Shown here: positions 1 to 10,745 of the stretch, in pieces
How positions within the stretch are numbered: position 1 is the first letter of the stretch
Layout: each line of letters begins with the position of its first letter
Assembly: GCA_964036315.1 (NCBI GenBank)
Contig: OZ038492.1
Location: 39,362,853 to 39,426,852 of the forward strand
DNA: 64,000 nt
Direction: 5' to 3'
Source of the DNA: Acanthosepion esculentum
Lineage: Eukaryota > Mollusca > Cephalopoda > Sepiida > Sepiidae
Position numbers and translations under genes: made by a program
Notes under the pieces: model-generated
Told to the model about the DNA's origin: nothing
Database searches by the model: none
The model's input: only the letters and a program-made list of their open reading frames with translations

Positions 1-291
1 GGTGAATTTTTGTAAATAGAAAAGGCTGACGATATTATCCACATAAACTGCATCTTGCTCTGTAATCCTCTACCACGAGTGGCTCGGGGTTTTTAAGGCT
101 GAAACTCACTGAAAAAATTCTTTAATAAAGAGTTTCTGCTCATGCGAGTCCAACCAGTAAAGGAATCCGATCTCCAGAGAATAGTACACTATTACATTAA
201 CATAAGAGGAACAATCTGAATTCCATGGCAAAAATCGTAACGATCTAAATAATGTATGGAGGATGCGCTCTAAATCTATGTAATCTATACC
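1..291. other. Unique-looking flank, no gene seen
   Basis: No convincing open reading frame, RNA gene or repeat is visible. It is the left flank of the foldback element. No clear target-site duplication could be found between this flank and the sequence after 4769. Confidence 0.5.
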
Positions 292-712
292 ATTTCAAGT
301 TCAATTTGGGACTAATCAAAGTCATTTTGGGACTAAGCAAGTTCGTAATGAAATAGCCAAGTTCAGAATGGGATGTAGCGAATTCAAAATTAAACAGCCA
401 AGTTCAGAATTTGGACGTAGCAAATTCAAAATAAAATATCCAAGTTCAGAATTTGGACGTAGAAAATTCGAAATGGAATAGCCAAGTTCAGAATTTGGAC
501 ATAGCAAATTCATAATGAAATAGCCAAGTTCAGAATGGGACGTAGCAAATTCGTAATGAAATAGCCAATTCCAGAAATTGGAGGTAGCAAATTCCAAATG
601 AACTAAGCAATTTTGATTTGGAACGAAGTAAATTCATAATGAAATAAGCAAGTTTAAATTGGGAGTAAGCAGATTCATTATGAACTAGGTGAGTTCAAAT
701 TGGAACAATCTA
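292..712 (-). repeat. Left arm: ~10 degenerate copies of the 41-bp unit
   Basis: Units carry the reverse complement of the right-arm motif: AAGTTCAGAATTTGG, then GTAGCAAATTC and AAAATA(G)CC. Divergence between copies is higher than in the right arm, especially towards 600-712, where the spacing loosens. Open frames here are repeat translations with no coding signal. Confidence 0.75.
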
Positions 713-1290
713 CCTTTTTCCATAAATAGTGATTGGAAATTGAATATTTAATAGTTAAACAGGAGTGATACACGGCCTACTATTACTACAATATCATCGC
801 GTAGAAAACATCTAATGAAGAACGAGTCTGAAATGAAAAGAAATCAGATATTGGCAGCATTTAATTCAGTGGAGAGAGTTGGCGGATAAATTTGTGTCAA
901 ACTTAGAGTTTCTGGCACTTTCATTGGTAAGACAATCAGGGAGAAGAGAAGAACGAAAGAGATGAATAGACTGTATATATTGTTAATAAAGAGAGAATAA
1001 GAGAGAGAGTTATTCAAACTTAAATGATTTGGGGAACAACAGGGCAAATCTCGAAAGTCCTAAGAAAAAGCAGCAAGGAAATACTGAATGCATATATCAA
1101 GACAGAGTTTGAAAAAGATTGCTATATTGTGAGTTATTTTAAACACTGAATGTTGCATCCAAAAACATACACCTTCCATGAATTTTCTTGATTGATTGAT
1201 TGCTCCGAGAAGATAAACATTTCAATTGTAAAGTTTAGTTGAACATTATTATCTTATCATGAAAATATTTCATTTTAAACTCTTTTTTAG
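713..1290. other. Internal loop of the foldback element
   Basis: Single-copy AT-rich sequence between the two arms. A 67-codon minus-strand frame (844-1047) contains a leucine/serine-rich hydrophobic stretch but resembles no known family and is probably chance. No transposase motif is seen. Confidence 0.45.
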
Positions 1291-4200
1291 CAAACTAATT
1301 GCTCAGTCTCAAATTGAATTTGCCTAATTCAATTCGAACTTGCTGAGCCCCAAATGAAATTTGACTATTCCATTTTGAATTTGGTATGCCCCAATTTAAA
1401 TTTGACTATTCCATTTTGAATTCTGTATGTCTCAATTTAAATTTGACTATTCCATTTTGAATATTGTATGTCCCAATTTAAATTTTACTATTTCATTTTG
1501 AATTTGCTATGTCCCAATTTAAATTTGACAATTCCATTTTGAATTTGGAATGTCCCAATTTAAATTTGACTATTCCATTTTGAATTTGCTATGTCCCAAT
1601 TTAAATTAGACTATTCCATTTTGAATATTGTATGTCGCAATTTCAATTTTACTATTTCATTTTGAATTTGCTATGTCCCAATTTAAATTTGACAATTTCA
1701 TTTTGAATTTGCAATGTCCCAATTTAAATTTGACTATTCCATTTTGAATTTGCTATGTCCCAATTTAAATTAGACTATTCCATTTTGAATTTGCTATGTC
1801 CCAAGTTAAATGTGACTATTCCATTTTGAATTTGCTATTTCCCATTTTAAATTTGACTATTCCATTTTGAATTTGCAATGTCCAAATTTAAATGTGACAA
1901 TTCCATTTTGAATTTGCTATGTCCCAATTTCAATTTGACTATTTCATTTTAAATTTGCTATGTCCCAATTTAAATTTGACTATTCCATTTTAAATTTGCT
2001 ATGTCCCAATTTAAATTTGACTATTCCATTTTGAATTTTGTATGTCCCAATTTAAATTTGACTATTCCATTTTGAATTTGCTATGTACCAATTTAAATTT
2101 GACTATTCCATTTTGAATTTGCAATGTCCCAATTTAAATTTGACTATTCCATTTTGAATTTGCAATGTCCCAATTTAAATTTGACTATTCCATTTTGAAT
2201 ATTGTATGTCCCAATTTAAATTTTAATATTTCATTTTGAATTTGCTATGTTCCAATTTAAATTTGACAATTCCATTTTGAATTTGCAATGTCCCAATTTA
2301 AATTTGACTATTCCATTTTGAATTTGCTATGTCCCAATTTAAATTTGACTATTCCATTTTGAATTTGCTATGTCCCAATTTAAATTTGACTATTCCATTT
2401 TGAATTTGCTATGTCCCAATTTAAATTTGACTATTCCATTTTGAATTTGCTATGTCCCAATTTAAATTTGACTATTCCATTTTGAATTTGCTATGTCCCA
2501 ATTTAAATTTGACTATTCCATTTTGAATTTTCTATGTCCCAATTTAAATTTGACTATTCCATTTTGAATTTTGTATGTCCCAATTTAAATTTGATTATTC
2601 CATTTTGAATTTGCTATGTCCCAATTTAAATGTGACTATTCCATTTTTAATTTGCTATGTCCCAATTTCAATTTGACTATTCCATTTTGAATTTGCTATG
2701 TCCCAATTTAAATTTGACTATTCCATTTTGAATTTTGTATGTCCCAATTTAAATTTGATTATTCCATTTTGAATTTGCAATGTCCCAATTTAAATTTGAC
2801 TATTCCATTTTGAATTTGCTATGTCCCAATTTAAATTTGATTATTCCATTTTGAATTTGCTATGTCCCAATTTAAATTTGACTATTTCATTTTGAATTTG
2901 CTATGTCCCAATTTAAATTTGACTATTCCATTTTGAATTTGCTATGTCCCAATTTAAATTTGACTATTCCATTTTGAATTTTGTATGTCCCAATTTAAAT
3001 TTGACTATTCCATTTTGAATTTGCTATGTCACAATTTAAATTTGACTATTTCATTTTAAATTTGCTATGTCCCCATTTAAATTTGACTATTCCATTTTGA
3101 ATTTTGTATGTCAGGATTTAAATTTGACTATTCCATTTTGAATTTGCTATGTACCAATTTAAATTAGACTATTCCATTTTGAATTTGCAATGTTTCAATT
3201 TAAATGTGACTATTCCATTTTGAATTTTGTATGTCCCAATTTAAATTTGACTATTCCATTTTGAATTTGCTATGTACCAATTTAAATTTGACTATTCCAT
3301 TTTGAATTTGCAATGTCCTAATTTAAATTTGACAATTCCATTTTGAATTTGCCATGTCCCAATTTAAATTTGACTATTCCATTTTGAATTTGCTATGTCC
3401 CAATTTAAATTTGACTATTCCATTTTGAATTTGCTATGTCCCAATTTAAATTTGTCTATTTCATTTTGAATTTGCTATGTCCCAATTTAAATTTGACTAT
3501 TACAATTTGAATTTTCTATGTCCCAATTTAAATTTGACTATTTCATTTTGAATTTTGTATGTCCCAATTTAAATTTGACTATTCCATTTTGAATTTGCTA
3601 TGTCACAATTTAAATTTGACTATTTCATTTTAAATTTGCTATGTCCCAATTTAAATTTGACTATTCCATTTTGAATTCTGTATGTCCCAATTTAAATTTG
3701 ACTATTCCATTTTGAATTTTGTATGTCCCTATTTAAATTTGACTATTCCATTTTGAATTTGCAATGTCCCAATTTAAATTTGACTATTCCATTTTGAATT
3801 TGCAATGTCCCAATTTAAATTTGACTATTCCATTTTGAATATTGTATGTCCCAATTTAAATTTTAATATTTCATTTTGAATTTGCTATGTTCCAATTTAA
3901 ATTTGACAATTCCATTTTGAATTTGCAATGTCCGAATTTAAATTTGACTATTCCATTTTGAATTTGCTATGTCCCAATTTAAATTTGACTATTCCATTTT
4001 TAATTTGCTATGTCCCAATTTAAATTTGACTATTCCATTTTTAATTTTGCTATGTCCCAATTTATATTTGAATATTCCATTTTTAATTAGATATGTCCCA
4101 ATTTAAATTTGAATATTCCATTTTGAATTTGATGTGTCCCAATTTAAATTTGACTATTCCATTTTGAATTTTGTATATCCCAATTTATATTTGACTATTC

Positions 4201-4769
4201 CATTTTGAATTTTCTATGTCCCAATTTAAATGTGACTATTCCATTTTGAATTTGCTATGTACCAATTTAAATTTGACTATTCCATTTTGAATTTGCAATG
4301 TTTCAATTTAAATGTGACTATTCCATTTTGAATTTTGTATGTCCCAATTTAAATTTGACTATTCCATTTTGAATTTGCTATGTACCAATTTAAATTTGAC
4401 TATTCCCTTTTGAATTTGCAATGTCCCAATTTAAATTTGACTATTCCATTTTGAATTTGCTATGTCCCAATTTAAATTTGACAATTCCATTTTGAATTTG
4501 CTATGTCCCAATTTAAATTTGAATATTCCATTTTGAATTTGATATGTCCCAATTTTAATTTGAATATTCCATTTGAATTTGCTATGTCCCAATTTATATT
4601 TGAATATTCCATTTTAATTTGATATGTCCCAATTTTAATTTGACTATTCCATTTTGAATTTTCTGTGTCCCAATTTAAATTTGACTATTCCATTTTGAAC
4701 TTGGCTATTTCATTACGAACTTGCTTAGTTCCAAAATGGCTTTGATTGCTCCCTAATTGAACTTGAAAT
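1291..4769 (+). repeat. Right arm: 41-bp minisatellite, ~82 copies
   Basis: The repeat reads TTTTGAATTTGCTATGTC, then CCAATTTAAATTTGACTATT, then CCA. A spacing of exactly 41 was measured, for example, from 2351 to 2392. Variants recur in blocks: a distinctive run around 2201 reappears at 3841, exactly 1640 bp (40 units) later, which indicates block duplication inside the array. The outermost units from about 4700 to 4769 change to the arm-terminal sequence shared with the left arm. Confidence 0.9.
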
Positions 4770-5059
4770 TTTATAGAATTGTGTAATGCAGCCAATTCGG
4801 ATACTCTACATGAAAGCTGCTGGTTTGCGTAAAATTTTGTTCCTATCGCCTTTACTTAAAGATCCCCTTTATATTAATTATATTATGCTCATAATTTTTC
4901 TTTCTAAACAAAAACATAAAAATATTCTTACTAGTGATAAATCCCATATGCATAACTAGGGTAGTGTTTTCTGGCGCCTTTCCACACTGGGCAATCATAG
5001 AACGAGGACAATGATTCAGAGAACATGTGCGGTTCGTTTTTATAAATAAATATATTGCA
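4770..5059. other. No gene seen
   Basis: AT-rich spacer between the foldback element and an RTE-like remnant. Nothing recognisable. Confidence 0.4.
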
Positions 5060-5295
5060 ATATTTTCACAGATGAAGAAGAAACACGAAGCAACCGATAC
5101 GCAGGTCTACTGACGAATGCAAAGTATGCCATGCACAGAACGTGTGACCAACGAAGAAGTTATAAGGAAGAAGGAAATTGACGAAGGAGTGATGAAATCT
5201 CTGGGATTAGGCGGGAAAAGGATCTGGAAATTTCAAGATATACTGAGGGCAATAGAAACCGGAGGAAACTGTAATCTGCTTAATTTGTTTGTGTA
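5060..5295 (+). pseudogene. RTE-like LINE remnant, C-terminal RT region
   Basis: Two overlapping frames read as the region downstream of the reverse transcriptase in an RTE-like non-LTR element. One begins MKKKHEATDTQVY and ends at a stop. The other contains CTERVTNEEVIRKKEIDEG, then KRIWKFQDILRAIETGGN, then a stop. The RVTNEEV(L/I)R block and the following basic, tryptophan-containing stretch also occur in this family's remnant at 46.2 kb. The reverse transcriptase, endonuclease and both element ends are missing, so this is a short dead fragment. Clade placement rests on remembered motif similarity only. Confidence 0.5.
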
Positions 5296-5533
5296 AATGT
5301 ATTGTGAGAACGGAGACAAAGTTGATAATCTTCTATATGCCGAGTCCCTTCAGGAGATGGGAGACCATGGCTCTCCACAACTTCGTGCCTTATGTATCAC
5401 TTAGTAACCGTTATTTTATTGCCATCGTTCCCAACCTCATTCCGCCATCCATTTACCAGGTAGGTGGCTAGCTGCTGCCATCCGCTGTTCTTTTTGCTTT
5501 CTCCAAGACCTCTTTCCACATTATGCGTTCCAG

Positions 5534-5539
<6 letters not shown>

Positions 5540-5580
<41 letters not shown>
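5540..5580. repeat. (AT)n microsatellite
   Basis: Pure alternating AT of about 40 bp. Short tyrosine/isoleucine frames crossing it are artefacts. Confidence 0.95.
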
Positions 5581-5581
<1 letters not shown>

Positions 5582-5747
5582 GCACGCACGTGTGAGTATG
5601 TGTAGGTGCGCGCCAGTGCGATTTGAGCGGTTCGAGGGAAAGAAATGTCGTGGTTCATGGGGCTCAATCCGTTGAGTTATGAATAATTGGATGAGTAACA
5701 GCACGGAATTTGTGAATGTCGAGTCTATTCAGTTTCTTCTTCAGCAC

Positions 5748-5895
5748 CGAGGCCCGTTGGCACAGTTGGTATGACGCTTGCTTTGTATCGAAACGGACGA
5801 GTTCGAATCTCGGTAGTAGATGCACACTGATGTTGAGTCCCAAAAATAGGGCGAAACGTCCGTCCAGTGTTTTCTGCATTCTGTTGGGAATTCTT
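5748..5895 (+). mobile_element. tRNA-derived SINE with hammerhead tail (copy 1)
   Basis: The head matches RNA polymerase III internal promoters: an A box at 5758-5769 (TGGCACAGTTGG) and a B box at 5801-5810 (GTTCGAATCT), with tRNA-like spacing. The body then reads as a degraded hammerhead ribozyme (5820-5880) and ends near TTCTGCATTCTG. A second copy lies at 62985-63125. The element would be non-autonomous and use LINE or Penelope machinery, which is inferred. Confidence 0.75.
5820..5880 (+). ncRNA. Degraded type I hammerhead ribozyme in SINE copy 1
   Basis: Stem I is ACACTG (5824-5829) pairing with CAGTGT (5865-5870). Stem II is GTCC (5837-5840) with GGGC (5849-5852), followed by GAAA (5853-5856). 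A minimal stem III and a GTC cleavage triplet end at 5864. The catalytic core that should be CTGANGA reads ATGTTGA (5830-5836), so the copy is expected to be inactive. Compared with the intact copy at 63.05 kb, one stem I pair has changed from G-C to A-T with both partners altered. Confidence 0.65.
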
Positions 5896-5918
5896 CTAGA
5901 CTCGATGAATTACTATTC

Positions 5919-5921
<3 letters not shown>

Positions 5922-5978
<57 letters not shown>

Positions 5979-6020
5979 TCTAGATTTATATATATATATA
6001 TATGTATATATATGCGCTAG

Positions 6021-6078
<58 letters not shown>
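5922..6078. repeat. Interrupted (AT)n microsatellites
   Basis: Three long AT runs separated by CTCTAGATTT and GCGCTAGATTT spacers, so the AT array itself has a duplicated spacer motif. Confidence 0.95.
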
Positions 6079-6079
<1 letters not shown>

Positions 6080-6081
<2 letters not shown>

Positions 6082-6644
6082 GAAATATAGTCTTAAAGAG
6101 TGCTATATTTATGGGATAAAGTGCTCAATATCAGAGATAGAGCGTGTGTAAATATAAAAATATAGTGTAACAAACAAATAACAACAAGTATAATAAATTG
6201 ATCTAAATACATCCAAATATATAAATAAACTAACAACCGATTACGATAAACTAGCCGTTTAGAAAAAACAAATAAAGATAATCAACCCAAATAAATTAAA
6301 AACTCTTCCGACCAAAATAATAGTAAGAACAAACCATATATAAACAAATTTTCACTACGTTAACAAAAAACACCGATCAAAATAAAAAATAAACAAATAA
6401 ATATATAAGATAAAAAAATTAAATTAAATTAAAAACAACAAACAAAAAAACAAGCAAAATAATTTGACATAAATAAATAAACAAATAAGCGACTTCCGGT
6501 AAAAGTAACCGCAAAAATAGACTACCCATAATGCACCACTGACCATTATATATAAATAGCCGAGAAAAATAACAGCACTAGTTGCCTGACGATTGCACTA
6601 TCATGAAACAGACTGTCGCCTCTAAGTGCTGACTTCAATGTCCA

Positions 6645-6690
<46 letters not shown>
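6080..6690. mobile_element. Dispersed repeat with inverted ends and a hammerhead-like core
   Basis: The left part (6080-6180) is the reverse-orientation tail of a repeat also found at 12968-13158 and 13397-13575; it reads ATAGTCTTAAAG and later GATAAAGTGCTCAATATC. The right part (6560-6650) is the forward-orientation section with GCCTGACGATTGC and CTGACTTCAATG. The middle is A-rich with no coding sequence. (AT)n follows at 6649-6689. The elements always abut (AT)n. No protein is encoded, and the class is unknown. Confidence 0.55.
6575..6629 (+). ncRNA. Hammerhead-like motif, CTGACGA variant
   Basis: CTGACGA (6586-6592) fits the hammerhead consensus CUGANGA, and GAAA follows at 6605-6608. The bases after it allow a two-pair stem III closed by A-U and a GTC cleavage triplet ending at 6617. 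Stem I would be GCACT (6575-6579) with AGTGC (6625-6629) plus GC (6584-6585) with GC (6618-6619) around an internal loop. Stem II is weak: its first pair would be T-T, so activity is doubtful. Confidence 0.4.
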
Positions 6691-6693
<3 letters not shown>

Positions 6694-6699
6694 TAAATT

Positions 6700-7440
6700 T
6701 AAACTTACATACCTTAAAGTCTAGTCTGTACTGTTTTCGAAGTGGTGTCCTTGTGTTTAGAAAGTGCACTGCAATGAACGAGAATCCAAATGGCGCTGAT
6801 GTAATATGCCTTCACGCACACATCACTGTCGTCATTTCATTTTTGTGTAACAGTTTCCGCTTTGTAAATGTTTAACAAGCGTTTATGAATTCCACTGAAC
6901 GCATTATTTCCCTATGGAGGAATTCAATGATACGGCTCTGAGTTTCACGGATTTTCAGGTCATAAACAATTTTGTCATAGTACAAATATCCAAGTCTTAG
7001 AAATCATAATACAAGATCATATTTTCAGAGTGATTCCCGTAAAAAAAAAACACATCGTCTGCTCGGCTCTTAGATATTCAAGCTTTTATGGCGGTACTCG
7101 AATCCAAATTGATAGTCGAGTTAGGAAGGCCTTTCTAAAGAAGGAATTTGGTCATTGCGTAGCTAACCACTGACCGGCTCCACTTATGTATTTCATTTGC
7201 GTTCCAATGTCCGAGCCTCTGGGAAAGATCTTCCAGCCCACTCAGTGACGTCTTCAAACCATTCTTTCCTCATTCTGCCTCTCCTTCATTTGCCTAAAGT
7301 GCTACCTTGTATGACGCTAGTGGAAAGAGCGTTTGCTCTTGTGATGTTTCTATACCATTTCTATTTTCTCTTCTTGACGGTGGATATGTTTATATTTCAT
7401 TTTTACAATAACGTTCACCCTGTGCAATGAAAGAGCCACT
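6700..7440. other. No gene seen
   Basis: Mixed-composition sequence with no recognisable coding or repeat signal. A 77-codon plus-strand frame (7197-7430) has no identifiable similarity. Confidence 0.4.
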
Positions 7441-8000
7441 CGCGATTGAAGGTTAAAAAATAAGAGGTACAGTTTATGAGAAGAAGCCCCTCGACTTGAA
7501 CAGGTTAAAATTGCAGTGGTCGGGGATGCATCCTCCTGGGAGTCGGTTCCATAAAGCAGGGGTTCGTGGGTAGAAGCTGTTTACACCAATGAAATCCGAA
7601 AAGAAGAACGGCGGTTTTCTACAATGTGCGTGATATCGCGGGGTTTTGCCGTGGAGATAAAAACTGTCGGAATTAAGCAATGTAGTTCACCTGAACACTT
7701 TCCATGTAAGTACCGACAGATCAGCGAGAGACTTGAGACGTTTCGTCTGTGAGAAGGCGATTGCAAGGTGGTAAATAATTCGTCGCCGACAAGGATGCGG
7801 AGACGCTTTTGGACTCTATCGGGACCGGGATGTATAGACTGGGCAGCTCCTGGCCAAATATCACAGGAGTACTGCATTTTCAGATTGATCTTTCGGCTTT
7901 TATAAAGGTAGAGAATGACAGGAGGAGTCAGGTACTTTCTGGAGCAAAACAGTGAACCGACCATTTGTCCGGTATCTTTAGAGATGGAGTGTGTTTTCAA
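7440..8000 (-). pseudogene. Jockey/CR1-like LINE fragment (C-terminal region)
   Basis: The minus strand reads CSRKYLTPPVILYLYKSR, then CDIWPGAAQS, DRVQKRLRILVGDELFTTL, SHRRNVSSLSLICRYLHGKC and, in another frame, PALWNRLPGGCIPDH. These are the conserved blocks after the reverse transcriptase in the LINE family whose longest copy lies at 16.8-18.7 kb. One frameshift (about 7620) and several altered blocks show it is dead. It is 5' truncated; the plus-strand frames overlapping it are shadows. Confidence 0.75.
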
Positions 8001-8040
8001 GTTACATTTCTTCTTCTGCTACTTGTGTTTCATATACTTC

Positions 8041-8169
8041 ATCATCATCATCATGATCTTCTTCTTCTTCTTCTTCTTCTTCTTCTGCTTCTTCTTCTTC
8101 TTCTTCTTCTTCTTCTTCTTCTTCTTCTTCTTCTTCTTCTTCTTCTTCTTCTTTTTCTTCTTGTTATTA

Positions 8170-8220
<51 letters not shown>
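8041..8220. repeat. (TTC)n then (TTA)n microsatellite
   Basis: About 100 bp of TTC/CTT triplets pass into about 60 bp of ATT triplets. The poly-Phe, poly-Leu and poly-Ile frames here are artefacts. Confidence 0.95.
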
Positions 8221-8223
<3 letters not shown>

Positions 8224-8229
8224 ATTATA

Positions 8230-9050
8230 TAATAAGCAAATCAGTTTATTTATATAAAATATTTCATCTTATTATTCATTTTTAATAAGTATACATTATT
8301 TTCAGTTATTTTTCATTTTGATTTATTTGAAATAAATTTACAGTTTTATTTTACAAAAAAAAAAAGACAAATCATGAAACACTGTAATTAACAACAATTG
8401 AAGTGATAGCATCTGACTCAGCGCTGGTTCTCACTATGATAGCATATTTCCCAAATGATGCCCCTCCTCCTATAAATACAGGAAGATCACAAAACTACGA
8501 AATTAAAATAATCAAAATAGAAATAACTAATAAAAATATTAGGAAAAAAATAATATAAATATTGATTCAAAAGTGAAAAAAAAGTTTAATTCTTTTTAAA
8601 TTAGCATATTTCTATTATCTGATAATGTGCTTCAATTATTTGATTAGGACATTCTTATTATACTTTCGTGATGATTTTGCCAGCGATTGAACATGAAAGC
8701 TACGAAAATAAAGAGATGAATAAATGAAACGGGGAAAAATAGATAAAAGCCGTGCGGATCTGATGTCTTCATAGAGATATGAATGAGAGTCACTGTGTGT
8801 GTGTGAAAATAGATGTTATTTTATGAGAGAAAATGAAAATTCAATGAGACTTAAGGATTTATTAAGCGAAGAGACTACAAACATTGTGGTGTAATGGAAA
8901 GCTGCTCTGTAGAAAAAATCGGAGAGGAACGCTCGAATTATTGGCGAGTTTGTTACCTCGACTTACCTGTAAATATCCTTGAGAACGGCTTCAATTCATC
9001 TTTTCTCCTTCATCCAGCAAAGAATCCTTTCAAAACCATCTTTTCATATA
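8230..9050. other. No gene seen
   Basis: AT-rich, with short A and T runs and one 113-codon frame that is mostly microsatellite translation. Nothing recognisable. Confidence 0.4.
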
Positions 9051-9051
9051 G

Positions 9052-9090
9052 GTGTGTGTTTGTGTGTGTGTGTGTTTGTGTGTGTGTGTT

Positions 9091-9139
<49 letters not shown>

Positions 9140-9186
9140 TTTTGTGTGTGTGTGTTTGTGTGTGTGTGTGTTTGTGTGTGTGTGTT

Positions 9187-9232
<46 letters not shown>
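9052..9232. repeat. (TG)n microsatellite with regular TTTG interruptions
   Basis: GT repeats broken every 8-14 bases by an extra T. The interruptions are themselves semi-periodic, suggesting expansion of a compound unit. Confidence 0.95.
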
Positions 9233-9375
9233 TAGGCAGCAAATTCTCTTAGGTATGTCTGAATAAATTACAATTATTATATCTGATTATTTTTATCATA
9301 ATACTTTCACATTCATATTTGATTGTAATATGCGAAAAATATTCTTGAGTATGAAAAGATTATGATAAAAATAAA

Positions 9376-9381
9376 CATACA

Positions 9382-9442
<61 letters not shown>
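9376..9442. repeat. (ATAC)n(AT)n microsatellite
   Basis: Tetranucleotide ATAC/CATA repeats merging into pure AT. Confidence 0.95.
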
Positions 9443-9444
<2 letters not shown>

Positions 9445-10589
9445 TAAAGTTATTTAAAGAGCATAGATGAAACGTTTATCGATCTAATTTCTCTTTTCTC
9501 TTGCGCTAAAGATTCATGACGGCTTCCTATTCACATCTGATCTGTATTTGATCCCAGTTCCTGAAGATTGCATTGTGTCATGAAACTCCGAGTTGTGCTA
9601 TCAGTGAGGAATAATATGTATATTTGTTAATAAATACTTAATATTTTATGTCGAGCACTATATTAAAACTTAACACAATCGTAATTATATATATATATAT
9701 ATTATATGCACGTGTCACACGCAGAGAATTTATGTCATATATGCAACGAGTGACCCTTATTTCTAATATTTCCCGAAGGGAAAACTGGAGTTACTGCGGT
9801 TTTTTTTTTGTTTTGTTTTGTTTTTTTGCCTCGAAGACCTATTGCTATTGGTTAAGAATACCGTTCTCCAGGCACTGCATTGCTACGGGGCTTCGTTATT
9901 CTATCGTTTGACGTCACTCAGCGGCCGTCACGTGACCCTCGTGACCATATCAACTAAAGAGATGTAATCGCTTTTTCTTTCTTTCTGCTCGACAGGTTGC
10001 TATCTAACGACGGGAGAGCCCAGTCAGTCCATAGATACTGGGAGGGGGATTCATGCATTTGCCAATGGTGCAAAATTAACGAAACAGTATTGAATTTGAA
10101 CACGGATCTACGATTTCACTTTTCTGCAATGATATAGATTGCACCTTCCCGTGCTTTTAATTTTCGTATTTTGTTTCTTCAGCTTGTTATTTATAGTAAT
10201 ATAGAGAATGTTTTTTCTTCTACTACTAAAGTATCGCTTATGTCGTATTTCTTTACTAATGCTAACACTACGACTAACAATGATAGTGATGATAATAATT
10301 TTAACAACAGAATGGACAAGAGCAGTACTGTTGCCTTCTTTTCTTTTCTTTGCTTCAATAACAGCGAAGACAAAAGAGCAAATAAAGACGCGGGAAAAAT
10401 ATGTGGCATTTGAAAGCAATTGAATTTTTCCCAATCATATTAGGTGATAACTGTATTATTTGCATGTTGCTGATAGATTTCGGAAAACAAAGGAATGCTG
10501 GCTTTCAAAAGAGCGGAAACATTATACAGGCATGAATATATATAATCAGGTGGCGTTAAGAAATGCATGTAAAAAGATTGCATCGACAT
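9443..10589. other. No gene seen; includes a GC-rich patch
   Basis: Mostly unremarkable sequence. Around 9890-9940 there is a GC-rich patch with palindromic CRE-like and E-box-like sites (separate entry). Frames at 10108-10434 on both strands overlap each other and have no recognisable content. Confidence 0.4.
9909..9936. promoter_or_regulatory. CRE-like and E-box-like palindromes
   Basis: TGACGTCA at 9909-9916 is a perfect consensus CREB/ATF site. GTCACGTGAC at 9927-9936 is a perfect 10-bp palindrome containing the E-box CACGTG. They sit 10 bp apart in the most GC-rich patch of the neighbourhood. No gene start is visible nearby, so function is unproven; chance occurrence is possible. Confidence 0.3.
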
Positions 10590-10659
10590 TGGTCTCTAAA
10601 ATGGTGATATAAATAGTTCCAAGATATCGATATATGCATACTAGTAAAGATACATCGTA

Positions 10660-10741
<82 letters not shown>
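10590..10741 (-). repeat. Dispersed repeat fragment plus (AT)n
   Basis: 10590-10660 is the reverse complement, with one or two differences, of 40391-40456 (ATCTTTACTAGTATGC and flanks). Both copies abut a long (AT)n array, here 10661-10741. It is probably a repeat end of unknown class. Confidence 0.6.

Positions 10742-10745
<4 letters not shown>

Larger units (their letters stand above)
292..4769. mobile_element. Foldback-type element with tandem-repeat inverted arms
   Basis: The two ends are inverted copies of each other. The left end reads ATTTCAAGTTCAATT from 292, and the reverse complement of the right end reads the same from 4769; the next roughly 80 bases also match with few differences. 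Inward, both arms consist of one 41-bp unit in opposite orientation: about 10 degenerate copies on the left (to about 712) and about 82 on the right (from about 1291). The middle, 713-1290, is single-copy. Long inverted ends made of short tandem repeats, unequal arms and a small loop are hallmarks of foldback (FB) elements as known from Drosophila. No transposase is visible, so it would be non-autonomous. A satellite array that captured an inverted fragment is the alternative. Confidence 0.75.

Noticed and set aside
844..1047. Small hydrophobic peptide gene in the foldback loop
   Set aside because: No similarity or signal supports it beyond a leucine/serine-rich stretch in AT-rich DNA.
1291..4769. 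CRISPR array or centromeric satellite
   Set aside because: There are no spacers of unique sequence, so it is not CRISPR. The inverted partner at 292-712 and shared ends favour a foldback element over a centromeric satellite.
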